64,000 bases of DNA from Arctopsyche grandis (Eukaryota > Arthropoda > Insecta > Trichoptera > Hydropsychidae), in assembly GCF_051622035.1 (NCBI RefSeq), contig NC_135361.1, forward strand, positions 24,049,205 to 24,113,204, written 5' to 3'. The notes below the pieces were generated by a model. The model did not search any database. It was not told where the DNA came from and saw only the letters and a list, made by a program, of their open reading frames with translations. The stretch's first letter is position 1; each line of letters begins with the position of its first letter. Shown here piece after piece: positions 10,401-20,100 of the stretch. Position numbers and translations under genes: made by a program.

Positions 10401-13400
10401 AAAAACTTCTATATACATATTTTCCCTTATCAGGCACAAGAGCTACTCTTATCTGATAAGGAATACATGTCCAACTTTGTAATAAACATTATATCCTGTA
10501 AATATATGTATATGAATAAATAAATTAAAAAAAAATATGTATGTATACTGTTTGCTACCAATGTTTCCTCTAGTTCAATTTATTTATTTTTTCTCTTGGT
10601 GTTTTATATTTTTCATATGTAGGTAGGTAGGTAGTTTTTACCTTTTTTTTCATATTAAACAATTAAATATATTTAAAGGTTTTTTTTTTTTTTTTTATAG
10701 ATATACCAGGAAGGCTTGACAGGAAGACCCCAATGCGCCTTCCTGGACAATTAATTACAAACAATGCAGCATTTTATTATTACATAAATCACTGTATTTC
10801 CAGAAGTTGAAGAACACGAAATAACAATTCATTAATTAATTAATTACATAATTAATCCATTGAGACATGTATGGATTTAGATTTTGTACATAATTTTTAC
10901 AAATTATACACACAATAAACACAGAAGATTTGTGACAACAGGAAAGATGATTTTTTGCCAATTTTGAGGAACCGTTTCAACAATGAACGACCAGATAAAA
11001 TAGGCAAACTCTGATAAGAAACGATCGATTTGGAGTTACAAATACCCCCAAATCTAACCAGCAGTATGGCGGATCGAACTGCTGCCATACTGCTGGCTGT
11101 ATTTGAAAAAAATTCGACCGCATGTGGATCAAACACAGGACCGACATATTTCTTTTAATTTTTTTTTTATTAAATAGCTTAATTGGCCAACACCCATGCG
11201 ATGATATTTCAACAGAGACAACACTAGTCGTATTTATATTATATATAATATATAATAGCGCTATTCTGTGTCTGTGTAACTGTATGCGATAACGCTCGCC
11301 GTACTATAAGTCGTTTCGATTCGACATATGTACATCGCAGTTAAAACACTGCCAACAAAACGAACATTATAACAGATCAACCAAAAACTTAATATACTGT
11401 CTGCTACCAATGTTTACTCTAGGAAAATAAGTCTCTAAGCATTTGGCGCCATCTATTAAAAATTTATTTAACCCATTTGAACCCACGCGGTCAGTTATGA
11501 ACTTACACGATGTATGCCAGCGCGGTCATTCACGGCATTTTACAATTTTGCGTCGTAAAATAAAGAGATCACTCAGGCCGGCCGTAAAACCTTTCGTTAC
11601 GCTTGGTTAGATGTTGGTGATGAATTTTAAGAAAGTCACACGAAATTAAATCAGTTCCTTTTGGAGTTTTGAGGGAATAACATCGAGCGCTTTTCGACTT
11701 GCAGATATGTCGAAGATACGTAAGTTTTTTATTTTTACATATTTTTTATTTATCTTTATGTTTCTAATACAGTAGGACTTATTGTATAATATGCATAAGA
11801 GAAATTGCGTTTGTATATCTCATATTCCTGAAAAAAAAAATCAAAAGTCGACGGAGTCGTATATGACTCCTTGGGATAATGACACATATTTTTTTCCAGA
11901 GAATGCAATTTTACTACTGCAGAGATACGTGAAGAAATTGATAATTGGGACGAGTCTCAACTTCCGGATTCCACATACATACATATTACCACCCCTGGAA
12001 ACTGATATTCGGTTAAAGAAAAAAGTAGGGTGGTAATCAATCAACCATTTAGTATAAATATGTATAATAAATATATGGGTGGGGTTGATCAAATGGATAA
12101 CCATATTTCTAACTATAATATAAGTATTAGAGGGAAAAAATGGTACATGCCTATTCTGTTTTGGAACATCGATGTAGCTGTGAATAACGCTTGGATTCTA
12201 AGCAAAAGTTTTGGTTGTAAATTTGATAAATTAGGATTTATCAGACAGGTAACAGAGACGTTGTGCAAGTATTGTGGTCAAAAACGAAAACAATTGGTCC
12301 CATTCAGACCCGGCAAAGTTAATCAAAATCAAAAGGAAGTTGGAAGACATTTGATATTGGTCAAACAGAAAAGGAGAAATTGTGGACACTGTAAAAATAA
12401 AACGTTTTCCGCTTGTGATAACTGTGAAATTCCATTGCATGACAAATGTTTTGTACCGTATCATAATAATTAATTATTTTGTCTTCGTGTATTTTGTTTT
12501 TACGACTTTTGAACCCAAAATCTCGTTTATGACATTTCTTCTTTTAAAAGGGTGCACCCTTTTTTTTGTTGACGATGTGTATATGTCACAATATATGTAC
12601 CTACGTGTGTTATGTTATGCGATTTGAAAATATCATTTTATCGAAGAGATGCGTGTTTGTTATTTTTGAAATTAATTTTATAAATTTCTTAACAATAAAA
12701 TTACAAATAACCAGTGAGAAAGTATTATAACTGATTATGTGACTCCATTGTGAATTTTGTTTTATTTTAAAAAACATGTTTCATTAGCCCCAAAGGTCAT
12801 TCACGACACCACCTTGAAAAAAATTAAAAATGTTGAAAAATCAATTAATTATCCATCCCTATCCTATAAAAAATATTTCCCATGAAATAACTCAAAGATT
12901 TTGGAAAATAAACGAAAAAATAGTCCTGGGCACATGGGACATGTGTTTTCACGCGAGCTCTGGGTTCAAATGGGTTAATTAATTAATTTTTCTATTAGAG
13001 TTTTATATTGTTTATATGTAGGTAGGTAGGTAGTTTTTACCAATTTTTTTTTCATATTAAACAATGAAATATGAATATTAAATTAAATATATTTAAAGGG
13101 TATACCATGGGGAAAATAGAAGAAAAAAAATGGATTGGCAGGAAGAAGTTATCTTAGCTTCGAAACATGCGCATGTGGACCGATATGAACGCCGAAGAGT
13201 TGTTCCGAGCCACTGAAGACCAATGCGGATATCTTCAAATAATCGACGAGGTGGTCGCCAACGTCCGGATGCGGACAAGGCATTAACAAGAAGAAGAAAA
13301 GGTATTTGAACAAAATACGACCGCATGCGGATCGAACACAGGACCGACACATTTCTTTTAATATTTCTTTTAATTAATAACTTAATATGCCAACACCCAT

Positions 13401-13807
13401 GCGATGATATTTCATCGAGCTCAACACAAGTGAAATATAAAATTCAAAATGTTTACCTCAATTTATTGAGAGCGTGCAATCCTCTCATGCTACCATTTTT
13501 ATTCCACCACTGCTCCCTGAGACTAGAATGTAAATCGATTTCAATTTGATCAACAGTCGATCGTGACGTATTGGAATTTTCAACAGCTTTTATAACTTCA
13601 GCGTGTATGACGTGGTCTGATGCATTCACAATGGCATAATTCCTTTTAAGGACATTGCATGAATTCGACGGTTTATCAATAGTCGAGATGCTAAAATCAA
13701 GAGTTGTCGTAATTACATGTCTATGAACTAATGAATCTTCAATTCATATAACGATAAATAAATTACCCCTTATAAAACAATCGAGACAACAGTTTTGATC
13801 CCAACAT
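7306..13807 (-). CDS. COQ3: COQ3, mitochondrial ubiquinone biosynthesis O-methyltransferase
   Basis: Six exons on the minus strand: 13807-13767, 13720-13457, 10206-10080, 10010-9885, 9808-9538 and 7418-7306. They total 942 bp (313 residues plus stop). The protein begins with a basic, hydroxylated leader (MLGSKLLSRLFYK), as expected for mitochondrial import. COQ3 signatures follow: STVDQIEIDLHSSLREQWW, LNKLRVPFVRDGLL, SAM-binding motif I ILEVGCGGGILSE (residues about 132-144), VTGVDASEQLI, EAFDAVVASEVIEHV, LRPGGSLFLTTLNKT, and IVPKGTHHFDKFISPEQL. The last exon (GMFYLFLTNQWCW...SINYAMQFIKK) lies 2.1 kb further on, past nested repeats. The enzyme uses S-adenosylmethionine for both O-methylations of coenzyme Q on the matrix side of the inner membrane. 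The first intron is only 46 nt, so that junction is the least certain. Two introns (7419-9537, 10207-13456) are swollen by transposons. Confidence 0.9.
7764..8074 (+). mobile_element. CCCTTTGA MITE (family B), truncated at left
   Basis: It matches the interior and right end of the TTAA MITE at 33711-34312, from the second palindrome (aacgccgataggcgtt) to the end (gcgtggcgggctttcaac...cactcaaatg). The first terminal repeat and first palindrome are missing and part of the middle is deleted. Confidence 0.7.
8190..8630 (-). mobile_element. SINE family A inserted into the 62-bp repeat
   Basis: Full-length antisense copy: T-rich tail, ccaggaagg...ccttcctgg domain (8224-8263), body (aaactctgataggaaacgat near 8482), and tRNA-like head at the right. 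It interrupts a unit of the 62-bp repeat: gcatgcat on the left and gtactata on the right are contiguous in the uninterrupted unit near 9270. Confidence 0.75.
10262..11225. mobile_element. Repeat C copy 1, interrupted by a SINE
   Basis: It begins at a cactattatgtgtgtctgtg motif, has the core gataacgctcgccgtac, then a tract of aggt units, and ends with a segment containing ggatcaaacacaggacc. That end segment resembles a tRNA-type B box in reverse, so the family may be a second SINE, read on the minus strand. A family A SINE is inserted at 10679-11098. It lies in COQ3 intron 2. Confidence 0.5.
10679..11098 (-). mobile_element. SINE family A inside repeat C copy 1
   Basis: T-rich tail at the left, ccaggaagg...ccttcctgg domain at 10707-10746, body aaactctgataagaaacgat near 11006, and tRNA-like head ending at the right. 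The flanking repeat C sequence continues on both sides, and its interrupted order is confirmed by the copy at 16663. Confidence 0.7.
11468..12978 (+). mobile_element. Internally deleted piggyBac-like transposon with intact ends
   Basis: TTAA target duplications lie at 11468-11471 and 12975-12978. Perfect 14-bp terminal inverted repeats CCCATTTGAACCCA occur at 11472-11485 and (reversed) 12961-12974. Only the C-terminal third of a transposase is left (about 12026-12473). Subterminal cgcggtca is repeated near 11487 and 11520. The intact ends suggest it could still be moved by a transposase supplied elsewhere, but it cannot move itself. Confidence 0.88.
12026..12473 (+). pseudogene. piggyBac transposase, C-terminal remnant
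   Basis: About 147 residues. The conserved MGGVDQMD block, which carries the last catalytic aspartate of piggyBac transposases, is followed by IRGKKWYMPILFW and a C-terminal cysteine-rich zinc-binding domain (CKYCGQKR, CGHCKNK, CDNC, HDKC). The N-terminal and central catalytic regions are missing. An ATG at 11707 followed by a GTAAG may be what remains of the original first exon. Confidence 0.85.
13093..13298 (+). pseudogene. LINE-like C-terminal coding fragment (tentative)
   Basis: It is coding-like and less AT-rich than its surroundings. It reads HAHVDRYERRRVV in one frame and RATEDQCGYLQII then VVANVRMRTRH and stop in another, so one frameshift is present. It resembles the tail of a non-LTR reverse-transcriptase protein, but no diagnostic motif is left. 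It is inserted into repeat C copy 2. Confidence 0.3.
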
Positions 13808-14529
13808 GTTGTAAAACTGTAAATAAAAAAATATGTACACACTATTATCAATACATAGATATACTACATATGTATATGGTATAATTTATTTCATTATTTC
13901 ATTATTTCATTATACCAATATTTATAATGTGTTTTTTTGTCATTTACTATAATTTTTTCATCAAATTCATTAATTAAAATAATCACTAAAAATATGTATG
14001 AAGATAAGTATATTAAGATTTATTTTATTTCGGACGTAAGTAAAAGAATATTATTCAAATATTAAGAATTGAAAGTAGTTTTGCATAACTTTTGTACTCT
14101 CATTAGTTTTTATTTCCTCGGTTTCATGAATCGTTTTCGTACAAAATACATATAATGACTATAAAGAGAAACATATTGTTGATACGTTTTCTATTATTAC
14201 GAAATTTTATAAATCATTTAGTTTGAGTCCATTAGGAAAAAAACTACGTCCAATTGCACATAAAACTAACGTTCATAATTAAAAGTATTTTACAAAATTC
14301 TATTCTAAATAATTCAATCAAACAGCATACATCCACAAATACGAATTTACCAAATAAAATGACAAACCAAAAATAAAACGTCGAACTTCGAACAAAATAC
14401 GTATGAGAAACGTCAAAATAAATCATTCGAGCTTAAATATAAATTTTTCTGGCCATAATCTATATCTCCATTTATTCAATAAATAAAATATTTATTTATG
14501 ATAATAATAAAAATCTCGTAAAAAACATT

Positions 14530-14780
14530 CGCGCAATAATATTTGCGCGATACGAAAATCGCCGCTACGAAAATTGCTCGCGCAGTTTCATATCGTACGA
14601 AAATTCGTCGCACAGGAAAATTGCCGTACAGAAAACTGCCCAAAAAATGCTTTTCTATATGAGATTTGGGCAGTTTTGAGCAATACTTGGGCAGTTTTCT
14701 GTATGGAAACTTTCTTGTGCGACGAATTTTCATCCGACAGGAAAAATCACTCGAGCGATTTTCGTTAGCCTGGTAGCGAT
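14530..14780. repeat. Fold-back element 1, with cgaaaat-type sub-repeats
   Basis: The two halves are inverted copies of each other, joined by a short loop near 14650-14670. For example acgaaaattcgtcgcac on the left matches gtgcgacgaattttcat on the right, and acagaaaactgcccaa matches ttgggcagttttctgt. Each arm is itself built from short repeats around cgaaaat. Confidence 0.65.
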
Positions 14781-14937
14781 TCACATTTGGGATGTAATCG
14801 TCGAACCTACTGAGATATGTAAGTCGATTAGTTGCAAAATCTCATGTGTTATCAGTAGCATATAATTAATAGTGTGGACCTTAGAAGTTTAAAAATTTTC
14901 CCCCTCCCCCTTAATTTTTTTCAACATTATAAGTAAC

Positions 14938-15063
14938 GTGCTATTTGGACAAAAAATGGGTTCATCATTGTTTATTACAATGGCCAACCTTTATTTTTGC
15001 TCTCTAGATTTGTATTGCATTGTAATAAACAATGACGAACCCATTTTTCGTTCCAATAACACT
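14938..15063. repeat. Fold-back element 2
   Basis: Arms of about 45 bp (14938-14982 and 15019-15063). The left arm contains aaaaatgggttcatcattg and the right arm its reverse complement. The loop is about 36 bp. It could fold as a hairpin MITE. Confidence 0.7.
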
Positions 15064-15167
15064 GGGTCGCGCCTTCCTCTAATAATAAGTTTGGAAGATA
15101 TTAAATATTTTGTATGTGCATATTTATATTTTAGTCAAAATTATTTTTTCTCTTCTCAAAGGCTGCG

Positions 15168-15290
15168 TTCACACCAACGATATTACTTACGATATTTTCC
15201 ATAACCAGTTCCTAAATAGCAACCACAGGTTGTAATATGGGAACTGGATATGGAAAATATTGCAAGTAATATCGTTGGTGTGGCCCCTCC
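15168..15290. repeat. Fold-back element 3
   Basis: Arms of about 47 bp: cacaccaacgatattactt on the left pairs with aagtaatatcgttggtgtg on the right, then tattttccat and ccagttcc also pair. The loop is short. It is a third hairpin element within 800 bp. Confidence 0.7.
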
Positions 15291-15339
15291 AGGGTTTTTG
15301 GCCTTGATGCGGTTATAACACTTTGCACTAAAAAGAATA

Positions 15340-15800
15340 CGCCACTGTTGTCTATTGAACACAGCTCAATAAACCCCTATCGCTGATAAAACGATACGTG
15401 ATAGCCAACCACCAATTGACGAGTGGTGATCGTCCAATTGTTACAATCAAAAATTTCAACCGATTTTGTGCAAAGCGATCAAAATCGGTAAAGCATCGCG
15501 CGCGCGCACATTCGACACGAGCATGGTCGACGAATGCGGCGTTCAGATCACCATTCACCATTCACCATTCACCATTCACCATGGTGGGGCCGAGCTGAGT
15601 CGGGCGGCAGGTGATCTCCGCTAAAAGGCGGCTGTCAATGTTCGCCGGCAGCAGCCGTGACTCGGGTACTGCGCCCCCCTCTCCCCCTCTCCCCCTCTCC
15701 CCCACCCCCACACCCACACCCACACCCACACCCCCACGCGTCTGCTAAGCACGCTCCACTATTGGACACGGACACGGACACACTTCAGCGATTCAACTAC
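15340..15800 (+). promoter_or_regulatory. GC-rich patch, probable PNISR promoter or non-coding first exon
   Basis: CpG-rich, unlike the surrounding AT-rich DNA. It includes a gcgcgcgcgc run, four tandem cattcac units (about 15551-15580) and a pyrimidine/CA tract (15673-15737). It lies 1.4 kb before the PNISR coding start, on the side where an upstream non-coding exon must be. No TATA box is evident. The strand assignment is an inference. Confidence 0.35.
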
Positions 15801-16370
15801 GCCTACTGCAATGTGCTCCAAATATGTAGACCCAATATGGAGAACGTCATCATTTTTTTAAAACGTTTCCATTCACCGGTCGATTCACGTGTGATTTATT
15901 ATTTCATGATAATTTATATTTCAATTTATCAAATGTAATATGTTATTTTAAAACATACGTGCTAATTATTATTTTAATTGGACTTTATAACATGCACTTT
16001 GAATTTGTCTTCTTGACATCTAAGCCGTTGATAGATTTAATCATCACTCAATATATTTTAACCGTCCCTCACCGAATTGGGGTATGCAAGTGCCCCAATT
16101 TTTACGTTTTTCGTAATAACTATGTGGTTTTCACAGCTACACACCCTATATTTCTTGTATTCCTAGAATGAACTACAAGAAATTTATTTTAATTGATTTT
16201 GTATGATTTAGAAAAGGGGTACATCGTAAAAAAATACATTTATACATTTCTACGTTCCAAAGTATGGTGATTTAAAGGCGATAGCGATAAGTCATGTTTT
16301 TGACTGTTGCATATTCTTGTTTATCGATGAATTAATTAATGGTAAAACAACTAGTGTAGTATTAAAATGC

Positions 16371-16452
16371 TGCAATGTTTGTAATTAATTGTCTAGGAAG
16401 GTGCATTGGGGTTTACCTGTTAGGCCTTCCTGGTATATATATCTATGTAAAA
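16371..16452 (+). mobile_element. SINE family A, 3' fragment
   Basis: Only the 3' domain is present, in the plus orientation: aggaaggtgcattggggttt, then ggccttcctgg and an A-rich tail. The head and body are missing, as expected for 5'-truncated retroposition. Confidence 0.65.
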
Positions 16453-16662
16453 ATAAAATAAAATAATATGATCAGATCAAACTTAGGAACTGACGAGATT
16501 ATCTCCAAACGCAGTTTTCAACTGACACAGAATCAGGAGTGGAGACGGATTGTCCCATATGATCATTGAGCAAACTAAAAATAAAGTAGTATCAAGTTAT
16601 AAAATGCAGCGGCTTTGATGCATTATTAGATTAAATGCATACTAGAATTTCAGTCTTATCAT

Positions 16663-17009
16663 ATATGTATATAGTATCGCTATTCCGTCTGTGTGTCTGT
16701 CTGTCAGGGATAACGCTCGCTGTACTATAATAGTCGTTTCGATTCGACATACATATGTACGTCACAGCTATACCACTGCCAAAACGTATATACACATACA
16801 ATAACAAAATAAAAAACTTCTATATATACTAATCGCTACTAATGTTTCCGCTTGGTGGAGAATTTACCGCCATCTATTGAAAATTTATTTTTCTATTGGA
16901 GTTTTATATTGTTTACATGTAGGTAGGTCGGTAGTTTTTTACCTTTTTTTCATATTAAACAATTAAATTAAATATATTTAAAAGGTATTTGAAAAAAATT
17001 CGTCCATTA
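16663..17009. mobile_element. Repeat C copy 3 (uninterrupted)
   Basis: It runs from tagtatcgctattccgtctg through gataacgctcgctgtac and the aggtaggt tract to aaggtatttgaaaaaaattc. It lacks the B-box-like terminal segment seen in copies 1 and 2. It lies just before the first coding exon of PNISR. Confidence 0.55.
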
Positions 17010-17161
17010 TAGTCCAGATGAAGTAATAAAATATTGTCAAAATTTGCTTGAATTATACATGGCACACTTTGACTGATTAAATAAATATCATACCACAGTT
17101 CAGTCTTAATAATGACAATATATCAGAAACTAACAAAAAGTATATTTTTATTCCAGCTAAC

Positions 17162-20100
17162 ATGTTTTCCGGAAATGACACCATAGAATACCCCACACAA
17201 TGGGCTCTGAATCCCAGCGCCTACCAGAACGTCTCCAACGATCAGGTGGATTGGGCGGCTTTGGCTCAACAATGGATTCAAATGAAGGAGTCGTGTCCAG
17301 CCACTCCGGTACCACCGGCCCCTCTTGCACCGCCTCCTCCTATTATAAGTGTTCCAGGTAACTGTAAACAAACCGACCTGATTCAGAGACTCGTAAGCTT
17401 TCATACACCTAACTGTGAACTTTTTTCGTACGAGCAGTGGGCGAAGAAGGCGGAGAAGCCCCGATGGAAGTGGAAGGCAATGAAGCCGATGTGCCAGCCG
17501 CTCCGGTGATATCCCCTCAACAGTGGAAAAGCGTAAGCGGGTCTTCCAATTGGGGGAATTCGTGGGATCAGTGGAGTCAGTATTATTTAATCTTGTAACA
17601 GCCGATTGTAAACCTTGCAATTTTAACACAATGAACATTTAGGTGGTAATAATCAATCCAATTGGGGATGGCAATCGGGATCGTCTACCAAAAATACACA
17701 AGTTCCTCCAGATCCGCCGGGCATCGGCGGATACACGACTGCCGAATCTAACTTTTCCGGGTAAGTGTAGAAGGATTCGCTTTCGATTTGTTCCTTTGAA
17801 TGTTATTGTGATGTATGTAGTTCATTTGTCATAGATATAATAGTGCTAGTCAACCGAATTACAGAGCCGGCTATTGGAGTACTGATGATGCCAACGATGC
17901 TCCGTCGGGTAATGCGAACGTACCGAATAGTGACTCGGCGAGTTCACGGGTGCCTCGTCGACCGTTTCGTCACCATCCTGCTTCGTCTACTCATATAACG
18001 GCCACGGATGTCGACACTACGCAGACTATCGACGCTGCCAAGCGGCGACAGCTTCCAGCTTGGATTAGAGAAGGTAGACAGAAATATTTGATAAATATTG
18101 ATTGATTGTGTATAATTGTATGTTGGATCTTTAAGTTCAATTACACAAGAAAATATTTAGTGATTCATGTTTTATAACACTAAGCAAAATAAAAAATACA
18201 TAGTCTTGACACTGAATGGTACCATTGATCAGTTACTTACTTAAAACTGGAATTATTTTATAATTTTAATGTAATTGTAACTTTTAGGGCTTGAAAAGAT
18301 GGAGCGAGAAAAACATAAACAACTCGAGAGAGAAAAAGAAAAGAAAGACCGTGAAGAATATCTAAAATATAAGCGATTAGAAGAAGAACAGATTTCACAA
18401 AAAGACGGTCAACCAAATGATACAGCTTCACAGATGCCAACAAAAAGCAAATTTGTAATTTCCTTTATATTTTTATTCTCATATGGTTTAACCAGTTGAC
18501 TGCCACTCGCGAAACATTTGATCTTTAACTGTAAACAAGCAATACTTGACTCGCATAATACAAGGTTCCTAGAGGTTTGGTGTGACACAAATGTCCCGTT
18601 TTAGATAACTGCTTATTGACCTCTCATTGTTCAGAAATACCGAACCCTCGCAGTTACGAAACTACAAAAAAATGCATAAATCTCAATCTCTCGTTTATCC
18701 ACATCCATGGTTAAAATGGGAGATTGAAAAAATCAAAGTTTTTCTCAATCTTCTTTAGCAATATATAATTAATTTCATCTAATATTAAAATAAAAAATAA
18801 AACTGAATAAACTGGAAAAAAAGAAAGGGAAAACTAGTTTATAAAAGGAAGGATCGTAAATGTAATTTGTTAAGTTTACGGTTTTTACACGGTATTTTTT
18901 TATCATTCTTGTAATATCTGTGCCTATGTACCTTCTTTAATTCTTGTTTTATTTTATATTTATTTCATAAAAGGCCACACCACCCAAATCTTTTGTTAAA
19001 TGTAAAAAAGATTCATACAAGCAAATGAACAAGCAAACAAGATTTCAGATGGTACATGGTGGGGGGTACAATTAAAATGTCTCGGTTTGGATATCAATAA
19101 ACCCTATCTGTAGATGGGGTGACTGAAAAAGTCGAAAATATTCGTTTATCATACATACATATGAAAAACGGTTAATATATATATATATATCAGTGGCGTG
19201 CGGTAAAAGTCTCTCTCCCCCAGTCGTACATTCTCACTTAATTTGCGTGAGCAGGATACAACAGGAACAGGCTTTTCCTCCCATATCCTGCGTGCGCACA
19301 TTAAACAAGGCTGTATGACAAAAAGAGAGGTAATTTCACCGCATGCCACTGATATATATTATATATACACAGTACTGTTTACCGTGCACCCTTTTTTTTT
19401 TGATTTTTCGACTTTCGATCTTTGCCTTCCGATATTTGCTTTTTCGACCCTTTCACTTTCGGTCCCGTGAGGTAGACCCCAGTAGATGATAGTTGTAAAA
19501 CCGTTTTTAAATATTAAATATTGTATGTTTCGTGAGAGAAATCGACGTGACTCACCCGTGAGACGCTGGCTTATATGTGCTACTCGTGGGTGAGTCGCTA
19601 ATGTACAAAGGTTTAATGTTTTGTATCTGTTAATTATTTGGTTGTAGGTAAAAAATATATTTTGTTTACATATAATTATTGTTCCCATGTATAGGATACA
19701 GATAGCGATGATTCTGAAAGTGACAATAAGAAGATCAAAAAACCCGTCAAAGATGCACCGGTGCGAGAACGCGTTGCAATTCCACCACCCTTGCTGCGAA
19801 CTCAAGAAGAAATTATGCAAGATATAGTGAGATTTTACCTGCGCCGATTCTAATATGACCGTTTCGGTTGCGAAAGCATTATCGTGTATTGTTTTTCATA
19901 TTTGTAGATGTTGTGTGTTCGGCGATCCCTCACGGAAATTCTGCTTGAGGTGACGAATGAGCAAATTCTCTCGGTATGTCAAGAGGAATTAAGCAGAAAG
20001 AGGTCACAACCACAAGGTATCATTGTTATTAAGCAAACTCAATTGACCACTCCCCGACAATCGGAAGGTTCCTGCTACAGGCGTACGAGCTGGTGCCAGC

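Larger units (their letters stand above)
11232..13425. mobile_element. Repeat C copy 2, interrupted by a piggyBac element and a LINE-like fragment
   Basis: The same repeat as 10262-11225, lying right next to it. The core gataacgctcgccgtac is at about 11289. A piggyBac element occupies 11468-12978 and a coding-like fragment lies at 13093-13298. The terminal segment (gaccgcatgcggatcgaaca) is at 13317. The uninterrupted copy at 16663-17009 serves as an empty site for both insertions. Confidence 0.5.
13808..17156. other. Divergent spacer between COQ3 and PNISR
   Basis: Apart from the elements listed separately (three fold-backs, GC-rich patch, SINE fragment, repeat C copy 3) this stretch is AT-rich and holds no recognised gene. 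It must contain the COQ3 promoter and the PNISR promoter plus a non-coding first exon, because PNISR coding begins right after a splice acceptor (17155-17156). Confidence 0.5.

Noticed and set aside
13728-13766. 39-nt first intron for COQ3
   Set aside because: Joining at that acceptor puts a stop in frame; the acceptor 7 nt further (exon from 13720) restores the frame, giving a 46-nt intron.
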